Positions 1-7,392 of a stretch of DNA of 39,187 bases are shown here, piece by piece. The DNA comes from Limisphaerales bacterium. Lineage in GTDB: Bacteria > Verrucomicrobiota > Verrucomicrobiia > Limisphaerales > UBA8199. The number at the start of each line of letters is the position of its first letter. Position 1 is the first letter of the stretch. The stretch is from NCBI GenBank assembly GCA_003152225.1, contig PLZQ01000272.1, forward strand, positions 3,707 to 42,893, given 5' to 3'. The position numbers and the translations under genes were made by a program. The notes below the pieces were generated by a model. That model was given only the letters and a program-made list of their open reading frames with translations. It was not told the DNA's origin and searched no databases.

Positions 1-225
1 CTCGGTGATGGCCGGGTGCCCGTGGCCCAGCGAACTGACGGCAATGCCGCCGCCCAAATCCAGGTAACGCCGGCCCGTGATGTCGTAGAGATGGCGGCCC
101 GACCCGTGGGTCAGCACGATATCGAAGCGGCCGTAACTGGGCACGACGTTCTGCTGGAACAGCGCCTGGATGGCCGCCGCGTCGTTGCGCACGACCGGCG
201 GCGGCGCCGGAACAATGTCTTTCAT
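1..225 (-). CDS. argD: Acetylornithine aminotransferase ArgD, N-terminal part (runs off left edge)
   Basis: Reading the complement leftwards from an ATG at 225 gives 75 uninterrupted codons up to the window edge. The protein starts MKDIVPAPPP, continues with QQNVVPSYGRFDIVL, and then has the class-III PLP aminotransferase N-terminal pattern G-R-x-L-Y-D-x-x-G-x-x-Y-L-D-L-G-G-G-I-A-V, followed by LGHGHP. In ArgD this segment precedes the PLP and substrate-binding region. The enzyme makes N-acetylornithine from N-acetylglutamate semialdehyde with glutamate as amino donor. The upstream argC, argJ and argB on the same strand support ArgD over other class-III aminotransferases. The PLP lysine lies outside the window, so activity cannot be judged. 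No clear ribosome binding site precedes the ATG. Confidence 0.88.
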   Translation of the reverse strand, partial: MKDIVPAPPPVVRNDAAAIQALFQQNVVPSYGRFDIVLTHGSGRHLYDITGRRYLDLGGGIAVSSLGHGHPAITE

Positions 226-351
226 ATTCTACGCGTCAAACAAATCAGGGAAATCATTAGCAGGAGTTCGGGAGGAGGGAAGTCCAATATTGAGATTTGG
301 CAGGGCAACAGAAGAGCGGCGCGGATGCGAGGAAGGCGGTTCGTTCGAGGC

Positions 352-532
352 CAAATCCGATATCCGAAGGCCGAAATCCGAAAGAAATCCGAAGGCCGAG
401 AAGCGAATGCAAAGGCGCTTTAGCGAGGCTTGCGGCCTCACGGACAAGGCCATTTGCAGGTTTCGGTTTTCGGCCTTGCTTCGAGTTCCTGTTTTCGGTC
501 TTCGGATTTCCGCCATTCCTCACGTTTCGGCC
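352..532. repeat. Paired CCGAA-word arrays in inverted orientation
   Basis: The region 226-519 contains no gene. From 352 to 400 the + strand carries repeated words of the type ATCCGAAGGCCGAAATCCGA. From about 460 to 532 the complementary words TTTCGG and CTTCGGATTTC appear, so the two halves could pair imperfectly around a loop of about 60 nt. The right half overlaps the last four codons of the nucleotidyltransferase gene. The period is irregular, so it is neither a CRISPR nor a classical REP element. Function unknown. Confidence 0.6.
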
Positions 533-1122
533 TGAAGCGCGTCCCACGTCTCCAGGTACAGTGCGCGAACGGCTGGGGCGACGGACAATCCGCGCGGCAG
601 CTTGCGGCGGAGGATGAGCTCGACCACATCCGTCTTGTCCCGGAGCCGGCGCAGCGGCGAGTGGGCGGAGCTGTCCAGTTTGAGCGAGAGGAGTTCCTCC
701 AGTTTGATGATCTGCAGTTTCTCCGCCGCCGTGGTCGGTTGCGGAAAGGGCACCTTGCAGCCGCGCTTCAAAACCTGGCCTGCCGGCAAGAGATCGACCT
801 GCACGCCGTTTCGCCGGTCTTCTACCCTATCCTGACAACCCTTGACTCGCGCGAATGGACCAGTCAAGTCGGCCGTGAGGAATTCCACGGCCTCCAACAC
901 GTCGGGCACGACGATATCAACATCAATGGTTGCGCGCGGATAGCCATGCTCCTGGACGGCAATTCCGCCGACAATGAGATGGGGGATGTCATAGGCAGCC
1001 AGAGTTGCGACGGCTGTTTGGGCAGTTTGGAGGACCCCGGAAGTCCCGGTATTCTCACGGATCAGGTAAGCAGCTTGGTTCCTCACACCAGAGAGAATCG
1101 CATATTGCGCCTGGTGGCTCAA
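520..1122 (-). CDS. Orphan nucleotidyltransferase-fold protein (AbiEii/MNT-like)
   Basis: This 200-residue protein has the pattern I-V-G-G-I-A-x5-G-x-x-R-A-T-x-D-V-D-I near residues 50-70. That is the core of minimal nucleotidyltransferases: GG for nucleotide binding, and Asp67 and Asp69 as metal-binding acids. Such proteins include AbiEii-type toxins, MNT-domain proteins and uncharacterised relatives. The C-terminal half is helical and charged. The called start is TTG at 1122; a GTG 12 codons further in is possible. It sits between argB (57 nt upstream) and argD, with no recognisable antitoxin partner beside it. The stop codon lies inside the CCGAA-word array. A role in arginine synthesis is not implied; it may be an insertion into the operon. 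The fold is fairly sure, the function is not known. Confidence 0.7.
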   Translation of the reverse strand: MSHQAQYAILSGVRNQAAYLIRENTGTSGVLQTAQTAVATLAAYDIPHLIVGGIAVQEHGYPRATIDVDIVVPDVLEAVEFLTADLTGPFARVKGCQDRVEDRRNGVQVDLLPAGQVLKRGCKVPFPQPTTAAEKLQIIKLEELLSLKLDSSAHSPLRRLRDKTDVVELILRRKLPRGLSVAPAVRALYLETWDALQAET

Positions 1123-1179
1123 TTCTTTTCCGCACTCCGCACGCTGCGTTCTCTCAGGAATTCGCAGGGCGCTTCAGAG

Positions 1180-2055
1180 TTACAGAACCACTTCGGTCCC
1201 CACGCCTTCATCGGTGAAAACCTCCATCAGCACCGCGTGCGGCACGCGGCCATCAACAAATGAGACTTTCGCCACACCCGCCTGGATGGCGGCCACGGCA
1301 CTATCGACTTTTGGAATCATCCCTTTGTCGATAACTCCGCCCTGTTTTAGTGCATCCACCGCGCCGAGCTTGAGGCGGGAAATGACGCTGTCCGGTTTGT
1401 TCGGATTCTGCAGCAGCCCCGGCACGTCGCTCATGAAGATCAGGCGCCGGGCTTTCAGCGCAATGGCCGCCTGCGCCGCGGCCACGTCGGCGTTGCAGTT
1501 GTAGATCTTGCCATCCTCGCCCCGCGCGGTAGGGCTGATGACAGGCGTGATGCCCTGCGCAATGCATTCGAGCAGCGGGGCCACGTTAACGCCGGTGACC
1601 TCGCCTACGTAGCCCAAGTCCAGCGACTGGCCGTCCGGTCCTTTCATCCGTGCCCTGCGGCACCGGAAAATATCCGGGCCCGCAAACCCTTTGGCCAGGC
1701 CGCCCAGCGACTTGATGGCCGCCACTACTTCGGGGTTGATTTCGCGTGATAGCACATTGTCGGCAATCTGCACCGTCGCCTCGTCGGTCACGCGCTGGCC
1801 TTGAATGAAGCTGGCCTTGAGACCGGCCTTCTCCATTGCCCGGGTGATGGCTTTCCCGCCACCGTGAACCACCACGGGGTTGATCTCGACCGCCTCCAGA
1901 AAGACAAGATCACGCGCTACGCCGTTGCGTGTTTCCGGGTCTGGGGAGTCCATGAAACTGCCGCCGTATTTGATGACGAACGTGGCGCCGCTGAATCGTT
2001 GGATGTAAGGCAACGCCTCCAGTAAGGTGGCGGCTTTGGCAATTAGGTTTTGCAT
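1180..2055 (-). CDS. argB: Acetylglutamate kinase ArgB
   Basis: ArgB phosphorylates N-acetylglutamate with ATP, the second step of arginine synthesis. Seen: the N-terminal FVIKYGGS phosphate-binding motif with its lysine, VHGGGK (substrate-binding glycine loop), the central IxPVISPTARGEDGKIYNCNAD segment typical of the family, and MSDVPGLL near the nucleotide site. The length of 291 residues is usual. I start at the ATG at 2055 (MQNLIAKA), because the open frame further upstream runs into argJ and encodes nothing ArgB-like. The gene begins 13 nt after the argJ stop, so the two are almost certainly co-transcribed and probably translationally linked. In many bacteria this enzyme is feedback-inhibited by arginine; the N-terminal helix linked to inhibition is only partly evident here. 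Confidence 0.96.
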   Translation of the reverse strand: MQNLIAKAATLLEALPYIQRFSGATFVIKYGGSFMDSPDPETRNGVARDLVFLEAVEINPVVVHGGGKAITRAMEKAGLKASFIQGQRVTDEATVQIADNVLSREINPEVVAAIKSLGGLAKGFAGPDIFRCRRARMKGPDGQSLDLGYVGEVTGVNVAPLLECIAQGITPVISPTARGEDGKIYNCNADVAAAQAAIALKARRLIFMSDVPGLLQNPNKPDSVISRLKLGAVDALKQGGVIDKGMIPKVDSAVAAIQAGVAKVSFVDGRVPHAVLMEVFTDEGVGTEVVL

Positions 2056-2068
2056 ATAAAATGAGAGT

Positions 2069-3394
2069 TCACCCGCCCAGCGAAGTTGGGTCGCTGACAT
2101 CGCCCTTATTGAACTCCACATACTCTTCGGTCAGGTCAGCCGCATACATCAGAGCGCCGGCCTGCCCGAGGTTGAGATTGATGTGGAGGTCGAATTCCTT
2201 GGGCGCGACCGCAGCGCAGAGCGTCTTGAAGGCGGCCTTGGTCGGCTGCCCACGCTTGAGGCTCCAGAGAATGTCGCGGCTGCCGGGTGCGCTGTAGCCG
2301 ATGTCCACCTTCTCCTCGACAATCGTCGCCGGGCTGTAGCCGACGGCAGCGAGGATGCGGCCCCAGTTGGGATCGCCGCCATGCCAACTGGTCTTGACGA
2401 GCGGGCTGTTCGCCACGGCTCGCGCCGCCGCATCGGCGTCGGAGAAGGTCTTCGCGCCCTTGACCCGCACCGTGACGAATCGGGACACGCCTTCACCATC
2501 GCGCACGATCATCTTGGCCAGCGCCAGGCAGACGTGGGTCAGGGCGGTTTGGAATAGTCCAAAGTCTGAAGTCCCAAGTCCAAAGTCACGGTTGCCGGCG
2601 AGGCCGTTGGCGAGCACGAGCACTGTATCGTTCGTGCTCATGTCGCCGTCCACCGTTATGCGGTTGAAACTGTTGGCCACGGCCTCATGCAGCGCGGCGT
2701 TAAGGACTCTGGGCGCAACCACTGCGTCGCTCGTGATAAAGCACAACATCGTCGCATGGAGCGGCGCGGCTGCGGGCCGCTTGCCTGTGGCGCTCATGCC
2801 AGGCTGAATCATGCCGGCGCCTTTGCAGATGCCGCCGACGCGGACCAACTTGCCACCCAGCTTGACCTCGACGGCGACTCGCTTTGAGCGCGTATCGCTG
2901 GTCATGACGGCTTCGGCGGCTTGCGCGGCGTGGTCCGGTGTGGACCCCAGCAGGGCCGCGGCTTCAATAATGCCGGCGCGCACATTGTCCATCGGCATCG
3001 TGACCCCGATACGGCCCGTGGAACCGACGAGTGCCAAACCCTGCGGGAGGTTGAGTGCGCGTTCCGTGAAGCGCACCATTTCCAGCGCGTCTTGCATTCC
3101 TTGCTTGCCGGTGCAAGCGTTGGCGTTGCCGGAGTTCGCAACCACCGCTTGGGCGCGGCCTTTCTTCACGCGCGCGGCGCACACTTTGACCGGCGCTGCG
3201 CAGGCCTGGTTGGTGGTGAACATGCCGGCCACGGTGGCGGGCACCTCCGACACGATGAGCGCGAGGTCGCGCTTCATCCCCTTATCCGAGCCTTTGCCGG
3301 TGCCAAGACGTTTGATGTCGCAGAAGACGCCGGCGGCGCGAAAACCTTGCGGCGCGAGGATGGAACCTGGGATCTCAGTTAGTTTAGCTTTCAT
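2069..3394 (-). CDS. argJ: Glutamate N-acetyltransferase / amino-acid acetyltransferase ArgJ
   Basis: ArgJ moves the acetyl group from N-acetylornithine to glutamate, so the pathway is the cyclic one. Seen: the N-terminal GFRAAGVFCDIK, VVANSGNANACTG, STGRIGV (oxyanion region), KGAGMIQPGM and HATMLCFITSDA, whose Thr is the conserved self-cleavage nucleophile, and the C-terminal DPNWGRILAAVGYS. Two oddities are reported as findings. Twelve extra residues (SATGKRPAAAPL) separate QPGM from HATML, where most relatives join directly. The loop after LANGLAGN is built from a DNA word repeat. An upstream GTG at 3418 could also start translation; I prefer ATG at 3394 because the product then begins close to the conserved domain. 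The gene follows the CE15 gene by 40 nt and precedes argB by 13 nt. Confidence 0.95.
   Translation of the reverse strand: MKAKLTEIPGSILAPQGFRAAGVFCDIKRLGTGKGSDKGMKRDLALIVSEVPATVAGMFTTNQACAAPVKVCAARVKKGRAQAVVANSGNANACTGKQGMQDALEMVRFTERALNLPQGLALVGSTGRIGVTMPMDNVRAGIIEAAALLGSTPDHAAQAAEAVMTSDTRSKRVAVEVKLGGKLVRVGGICKGAGMIQPGMSATGKRPAAAPLHATMLCFITSDAVVAPRVLNAALHEAVANSFNRITVDGDMSTNDTVLVLANGLAGNRDFGLGTSDFGLFQTALTHVCLALAKMIVRDGEGVSRFVTVRVKGAKTFSDADAAARAVANSPLVKTSWHGGDPNWGRILAAVGYSPATIVEEKVDIGYSAPGSRDILWSLKRGQPTKAAFKTLCAAVAPKEFDLHINLNLGQAGALMYAADLTEEYVEFNKGDVSDPTSLGG
2556..2587. repeat. AGTCCAAAGTC word array inside argJ
   Basis: On the + strand AGTCCAAAGTC occurs, then TGAAGTCCCA, then AGTCCAAAGTC again, an imperfect tandem of about 10-11 nt. 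It is in frame with argJ and encodes DFGLGTSDFGL on the minus strand. It occupies the variable surface loop between LANGLAGN and FQTAL. Confidence 0.75.
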
Positions 3395-3434
3395 GCTGGC
3401 AGTTAGTATTTCTGTCACAGATCGATACTCGGGC

Positions 3435-4727
3435 TCACTTGCGCCATTGGCTGTCGGCGAAGTTCATAAACGTCGCCCAGTCATCCGGCGTCATCGAATG
3501 CTTGCCCTCGCGCAGATAATAGCCGAGGGGACTTGATACGAGTTGGCGCCGGGGCGGCATTTCCTTTGCTGCCAATCCTTCGGCGCCGAGAAAGCGATAG
3601 ACCGGGTCGGCAGCCTGGAGCACTTGGAATTGGCCGGCCGGATTGGCCCATTGGTCTCCTTCGGCGGCGGAGAACAGCACGGGTCGCGGGGCGCAGAGTG
3701 CTACCAGGCAATTCTGGTCGAACGGCAACCTCTCCGGCGCATCGTTGAACTGCTTGAACTCGGCGTTGAACCAGTGTGGAAACTGGCTGTTAATGGCCTT
3801 TACGGATTCGCCGGTCTTCCCGCGGCTCGGCGCGGAGCCGCCGCAGCCGGCCTGGTGCGGGAACGCGATAGCAATGCGCTCGTCGAAGGCCGCCGCCAGC
3901 AGCGCTGTCTTGCCATTGCGCGAATGGCCCAAGGACGCGATGCGGTGCGCGTCCACGCTCGGCTCAGTGACCAGGTAGTCCACACAACGGTGGTAGCCCC
4001 AGGCCCATGCGGCAATCGTGCCCCGGTTGGTCGGATTGTTCCTGGACGGATCGTCGCCTGCCAGCCAGGCGTAGAGGCCCTCGCTGACCTCTTTGCGGTC
4101 GGGATCTACGTCCCCGCTATAAAACGCCGCCAGGGCGTAGCCGCGCCGGACAATCTCGGCAAGCGGCCAGTCGCCGGCCTGCGAGCCGCGGGCGGCCTCG
4201 GTAGCGGTGCTGTTCGTGCACCCCTTGCAATTATCGCCCAGCCAACTCCGGGCCAGCGGCACGCGCGGATCAGCCGTGAGGGCATGGTTGCCGCAAAAAT
4301 CCATGGCCAGAAAGACCGGTGCGGGGCCCGGGCGCACGTTTGGCACTACCAACATCAAGTCAATCCGCGGCGCCTTGCCTGGGCCCATTTCCAGTCTCAC
4401 AAGCTTGAGCGTCGCCTTGCCGTTCAGGAAATCGGGGTATTCCCCGAGGTTCGTGGCCTTAGTGTGTTCCGGCTTGGGGGGGATGGCGCCATACATATAG
4501 TGCTGAAACAGCGCTTTCAGCTCGGGCCGGCGTTCCTGGAACCACTGATCCCGGGAGGTAACGCGCCGGCCATCCTCCATCACCAACGGGTCTGGCAGAG
4601 CTGCTTGGGGCCGCAATGCTGAGGGCGCAGGGAATGACGCCTGACTTGTGGGCGCGGCACCCGTAACAGGAAAGACCCCGCAGAGCCCGGCGGCCAAGGC
4701 GAGAACGGAACAGCAGCTCAGGTTCAT
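3435..4727 (-). CDS. Secreted CE15-like glucuronoyl esterase / alpha-beta hydrolase
   Basis: The protein starts with a signal peptide (MNLSCCSVLALAAGLCGVFP, likely cut near AAP), so it acts outside the cytoplasm. The mature part resembles carbohydrate esterase family 15: nucleophile motif GHSRNGK (Ser269), then a DERIAIAFPHQAGCGGS block, an acidic GDQWANP segment near 357-363, and a late His in EGKHSMTPDDW (His410). CE15 enzymes split ester links between lignin alcohols and glucuronic acid on xylan; the substrate here is unproved. I start at ATG 4727 because it overlaps the argC stop as ATGA and directly opens the signal peptide. The 430-residue length fits the family. Its location between argC and argJ is unexpected for a polysaccharide esterase. 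A more general esterase role cannot be excluded. Confidence 0.85.
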   Translation of the reverse strand: MNLSCCSVLALAAGLCGVFPVTGAAPTSQASFPAPSALRPQAALPDPLVMEDGRRVTSRDQWFQERRPELKALFQHYMYGAIPPKPEHTKATNLGEYPDFLNGKATLKLVRLEMGPGKAPRIDLMLVVPNVRPGPAPVFLAMDFCGNHALTADPRVPLARSWLGDNCKGCTNSTATEAARGSQAGDWPLAEIVRRGYALAAFYSGDVDPDRKEVSEGLYAWLAGDDPSRNNPTNRGTIAAWAWGYHRCVDYLVTEPSVDAHRIASLGHSRNGKTALLAAAFDERIAIAFPHQAGCGGSAPSRGKTGESVKAINSQFPHWFNAEFKQFNDAPERLPFDQNCLVALCAPRPVLFSAAEGDQWANPAGQFQVLQAADPVYRFLGAEGLAAKEMPPRRQLVSSPLGYYLREGKHSMTPDDWATFMNFADSQWRK

Positions 4728-5761
4728 ATTAACCCCGCGGTCTCCGGGAATCCGCACATGAGGTTCATGCTTTGCACGGCTTGCCCGCTGGCGCCTTTGA
4801 CCAGATTGTCCTCGGCGCTCATTACGATGAGCCGTCCCGTCCGTGGGTCCAGCCGCCAGGCAATTTCAATCACGTTGGTGCCGACCACATTCTTCGTGTC
4901 CGGCAAAGCCTTGCCCTCCAGCAGCCGCACGAACGGCTCGTTGGCATAGGCCGCCTGGTAACAAGCGGTCACTTGGTCGAGGGTCGCCTTGGCCGGTGTC
5001 AGATACAGCGTGGTGAGGATACCGCGGTTCACTGGAATCAGGTGCGGGGTAAACTGGATGATCACCGACGTGCCGGCCGCGACGGACAGTTCTTGTTCGA
5101 TTTCAGACAGGTGCCGGTGCTTGGGGATACCGTAAGGCCGCACGCTCTCGTTGCACTCGACGAAGAGGTAATCAAGCTCGGCTTTTCGACCCGCGCCGCT
5201 AACGCCGCTCAGCGAATCGGCGATGATGCCGGTCGGTTGCACCAGTCCCGCTCTCAGCAGCGGCACCGTTGGCAGCAGGATGCTGGTCGGGTAGCAGCCC
5301 GGCGAAGCGATGAGCGAGGCCTTTTGAATCTGGGCGCGATAGACCTCTGGCAAACCATAAACCGCTTGGGCCAGCAACTCCGGGGCAGGGTGCTCATGGG
5401 CGTAAAAGTCCTTATAGACCGCCGCGCTCCTGACGCGGAAATCAGCGCTCAGGTCAATGACCTGGCAGCCGAGCTGGAGCAGGGGCACGGCGAATTCCGC
5501 GGCCACGCCGTGCGGCAACGCCAGGAACACGATCTGCGCCTGTTTAGCCAGCAGCTCCGCCTTGGGCTCGCTGAAGCGTAGCCCCCTGGCGCGCGGATGA
5601 TGCGCGAACTTTCGGAAGATCTGCGCCAGCGTCTGCCCGGCATATTGGCGCGAGGTGACGGCGGTCAGCTCTGCGTGCGGATGCGACAGGAGCAGGTGAA
5701 CGAGTTCCTCGCCGGAATAACCCGACGCACCGACTATGGCTATCTGTTTGGTCTTTATCAT
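4724..5761 (-). CDS. argC: N-acetyl-gamma-glutamyl-phosphate reductase ArgC
   Basis: ArgC reduces N-acetylglutamyl phosphate to the semialdehyde with NADPH. Seen: the N-terminal nucleotide-binding GASGYSGEELVHLL, ALPHGVAAE, VIDLSADFR, the catalytic-cysteine motif ASPGCYPT (Cys156), LSGVSGAGRK, and a C-terminal GASGQAVQSMNLM typical of the family. The 345 residues match a full-length enzyme. It is the first gene of the arginine cluster on this strand. Its ATG directly touches the U-run of the rpsI terminator, so there is almost no room for a separate ribosome binding site. The stop overlaps the start of the CE15-like gene (ATGA), which suggests coupled translation. Confidence 0.96.
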   Translation of the reverse strand: MIKTKQIAIVGASGYSGEELVHLLLSHPHAELTAVTSRQYAGQTLAQIFRKFAHHPRARGLRFSEPKAELLAKQAQIVFLALPHGVAAEFAVPLLQLGCQVIDLSADFRVRSAAVYKDFYAHEHPAPELLAQAVYGLPEVYRAQIQKASLIASPGCYPTSILLPTVPLLRAGLVQPTGIIADSLSGVSGAGRKAELDYLFVECNESVRPYGIPKHRHLSEIEQELSVAAGTSVIIQFTPHLIPVNRGILTTLYLTPAKATLDQVTACYQAAYANEPFVRLLEGKALPDTKNVVGTNVIEIAWRLDPRTGRLIVMSAEDNLVKGASGQAVQSMNLMCGFPETAGLI

Positions 5762-5792
5762 AAAAAAACCCCGCCGGATTGAACCAGCGGGG
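5762..5792 (-). terminator. Intrinsic terminator after rpsI, abutting argC start
   Basis: On the minus strand a 9-bp stem (CCCCGCTGG at 5792-5784 with CCGGCGGGG at 5777-5769, one G-U pair) encloses a 6-nt loop and is followed by seven T residues at 5768-5762. The next three bases are the argC ATG. The 3' arm contains the only G-rich stretch just upstream of that ATG. Confidence 0.85.
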
Positions 5793-5812
5793 CGGAGAAA
5801 TATCCAGTGCGA

Positions 5813-6229
5813 TTAACGTTTGCTGTACTGGAAGCGTTTGCGCGCGCCCGGCTGGCCGTACTTTTTGCGCTCCTTCATGCGTGGGTCGCGGGTGAGGTAG
5901 CCTTCAGCCTTCAAGACGGGCCGCAGGTTGGCGTCCACCGTGAGCAACGCGCGAGCGATGCCATGGCGCACTGCGCCAGCTTGGCCGGCCGGGCCGCCGC
6001 CGGTGACGGTGATCTGCGCGTCGAACTTGCCGGCCGACCCGGTGACCGTGAACGGCTGGGAAACAACGACCCGCAACGATTCCATTGGGAAATAGTTCTC
6101 GAGCGGTCGGCCATTGACGACGATCTTACCGGTGCCCGTGGCGAGGCGCACGCGCGCCACTGCGGACTTGCGGCGGCCAGTGCCGAGATTCTGGGGAGCT
6201 TTGACTTCGGGAATCTTTATGTCAGACAT
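5813..6229 (-). CDS. rpsI: 30S ribosomal protein S9
   Basis: The 138-residue protein carries the S9 landmarks: [15 protein letters not shown] near the N-terminus, [11 protein letters not shown], the central [20 protein letters not shown], and the basic tail [10 protein letters not shown]. In S9 that tail reaches the tRNA anticodon stem in the ribosomal P site. A non-canonical N-terminal extension of about 15 residues ([10 protein letters not shown]) precedes the core. It follows rplM by 42 nt, the usual rplM-rpsI pairing, and is closed by a strong hairpin terminator about 20 nt downstream. Confidence 0.97.
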   Translation of the reverse strand: MSDIKIPEVKAPQNLGTGRRKSAVARVRLATGTGKIVVNGRPLENYFPMESLRVVVSQPFTVTGSAGKFDAQITVTGGGPAGQAGAVRHGIARALLTVDANLRPVLKAEGYLTRDPRMKERKKYGQPGARKRFQYSKR

Positions 6230-6271
6230 GCCTGGAGAAAGTTAGTGGTTAATAATCGATAATTGGCGGCT

Positions 6272-6706
6272 CTACTTGGCGGGAGCCAATGGCTGGGGTT
6301 GCTGGGCGGCATGCGGATGCTTGTCACCTTTGAACACTTTCAATTTGGTCATCAGCACCCGGCCGAGCCGGTTCTTGGGAACCATGCCCCGCACGGCGTG
6401 GGTGATGAGCTTCTCGGGTTGCTGCGCGCGCACCTCTTCGACTGTGCGATAGTGCTCGCCGCCTTTCCAGCCGGAGTAGCTCATGAACTTCTTCTGGGTT
6501 TCCTTTTTGCCCGTGAGCACGACTTTCTCGGCGTTAATGACGACGACAAAATCGCCGGCATCAAGATGCGGGGTATAGACAGGTTTGTTCTTTCCTCGCA
6601 AAATATCGGCGACTTGCGCCGCCAGGCGGCCCAGGACGGCGCCATTGGCGTCAATCACGTGCCACTTACGTTGGTCCAAATTCACTTTCGGCAAATGCGT
6701 CTTCAT
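6272..6706 (-). CDS. rplM: 50S ribosomal protein L13
   Basis: L13 is an early-assembling protein of the large subunit. Seen: WHVIDANGAVLGRLAAQVA, ILRGKNKPVYTPHLDAGDFVVVINAEKV (the most conserved block), TGKK, the Y-S-G-W-K-G-G turn, AVRGMVPKNRLGR and the late YKG-like VFKGDKHPH. Its 144 residues are normal; the tail QQPQPLAPAK is slightly longer and proline-rich. No Shine-Dalgarno sequence is visible before the ATG. It is the first gene of the rplM-rpsI unit, facing away from lspA. Confidence 0.97.
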   Translation of the reverse strand: MKTHLPKVNLDQRKWHVIDANGAVLGRLAAQVADILRGKNKPVYTPHLDAGDFVVVINAEKVVLTGKKETQKKFMSYSGWKGGEHYRTVEEVRAQQPEKLITHAVRGMVPKNRLGRVLMTKLKVFKGDKHPHAAQQPQPLAPAK

Positions 6707-6732
6707 CTCAAATCTTAATCAAAGGAGGGTGG

Positions 6733-6760
6733 AAAATAGCAAACGGAGCTACCAAGTCAA
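6733..6760 (-). promoter_or_regulatory. Candidate sigma70-type promoter for rplM-rpsI
   Basis: On the minus strand, TTGACT (6760-6755) and TATTTT (6738-6733) are separated by 16 nt, about 27 nt before the rplM start. Spacing and -35 fit well; the -10 matches four of six positions. By eye only. Confidence 0.45.
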
Positions 6761-6782
6761 CAGACATTTCAATTGTTTTGCA

Positions 6783-6811
6783 TTGTCTTCCGCAGGGCGC
6801 CCGATTATATC
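6783..6811 (+). promoter_or_regulatory. Candidate promoter for lspA-rluD
   Basis: TTGTCT (6783-6788), a 17-nt spacer and TATATC (6806-6811) lie just before the lspA ATG at 6828. It is back to back with the candidate rplM promoter. Moderate match only. Confidence 0.35.
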
Positions 6812-6827
6812 GAAACCGATCTCTGGC

Positions 6828-7358
6828 ATGAGTCCACTGAATTTGTTGCACCGGACGCCGAATCGCCGCATCGCGTTGATCGCCCTGCTGGTGGTCGCAC
6901 TCGACCAGATCACGAAGCAGATCGTGCTCCGGTTCCTCGGGTATGCGCAGGAGAAGGTTGTGATCGCGGGCTTCTTCAAGTTCGTGCACTGGGGGAACAC
7001 GGGCGCCGCCTGGAGCCTGTTCCGCGGCAATAACGGGTTGCTGGCTGGTGTTGCCCTCATTGCCTTGCTGGTTTTATACTTTAGTCGTCATCATTTTGAC
7101 TCTCGCACCTTACTCAGCCAGATTGCCTTTGGCCTGATCGCCGGCGGGATCGTGGGGAATCTCATCGACCGGCTTCGGGTAAAGCACGTGATCGATTTCA
7201 TCTACTTTTACTTCCAGCAGAAGAACGGCGCCGAAATCGGCTTTCCCGCCTTCAATGTGGCCGATAGTGCCATTTGCACCGGCGTCGGATTGGTGTTCCT
7301 GATCACCTGGTGGAGCGATCGCAAGCTCACGCCGGTCGAACCGTCGCCGTCCAAGTGA
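6828..7358 (+). CDS. lspA: Lipoprotein signal peptidase LspA
   Basis: LspA is an inner-membrane aspartyl protease that cuts signal peptides from prolipoproteins after lipid attachment to the +1 cysteine. The 176-residue protein has four hydrophobic segments. It contains the conserved LDQITK near residue 25, a GNTGAAWS loop, GNLIDR (catalytic Asp114) and FNVADS (catalytic Asp146), all in family order. I place the start at ATG 6828, because the open frame upstream runs through the divergent rplM region and is not LspA-like. Lipoprotein-type signal peptides occur elsewhere in the window (for example in the NamZ fusion protein). It is followed after 34 nt by the pseudouridine synthase gene. Confidence 0.95.
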   Translation: MSPLNLLHRTPNRRIALIALLVVALDQITKQIVLRFLGYAQEKVVIAGFFKFVHWGNTGAAWSLFRGNNGLLAGVALIALLVLYFSRHHFDSRTLLSQIAFGLIAGGIVGNLIDRLRVKHVIDFIYFYFQQKNGAEIGFPAFNVADSAICTGVGLVFLITWWSDRKLTPVEPSPSK

Positions 7359-7392
7359 GGGGAACAGTGGGAATTGCGAGGCCCTGACAGCC

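Noticed and set aside
3543-4622. 359-residue plus frame over the esterase
   Set aside because: Opposite the CE15-like gene, which has a signal peptide and catalytic motifs.
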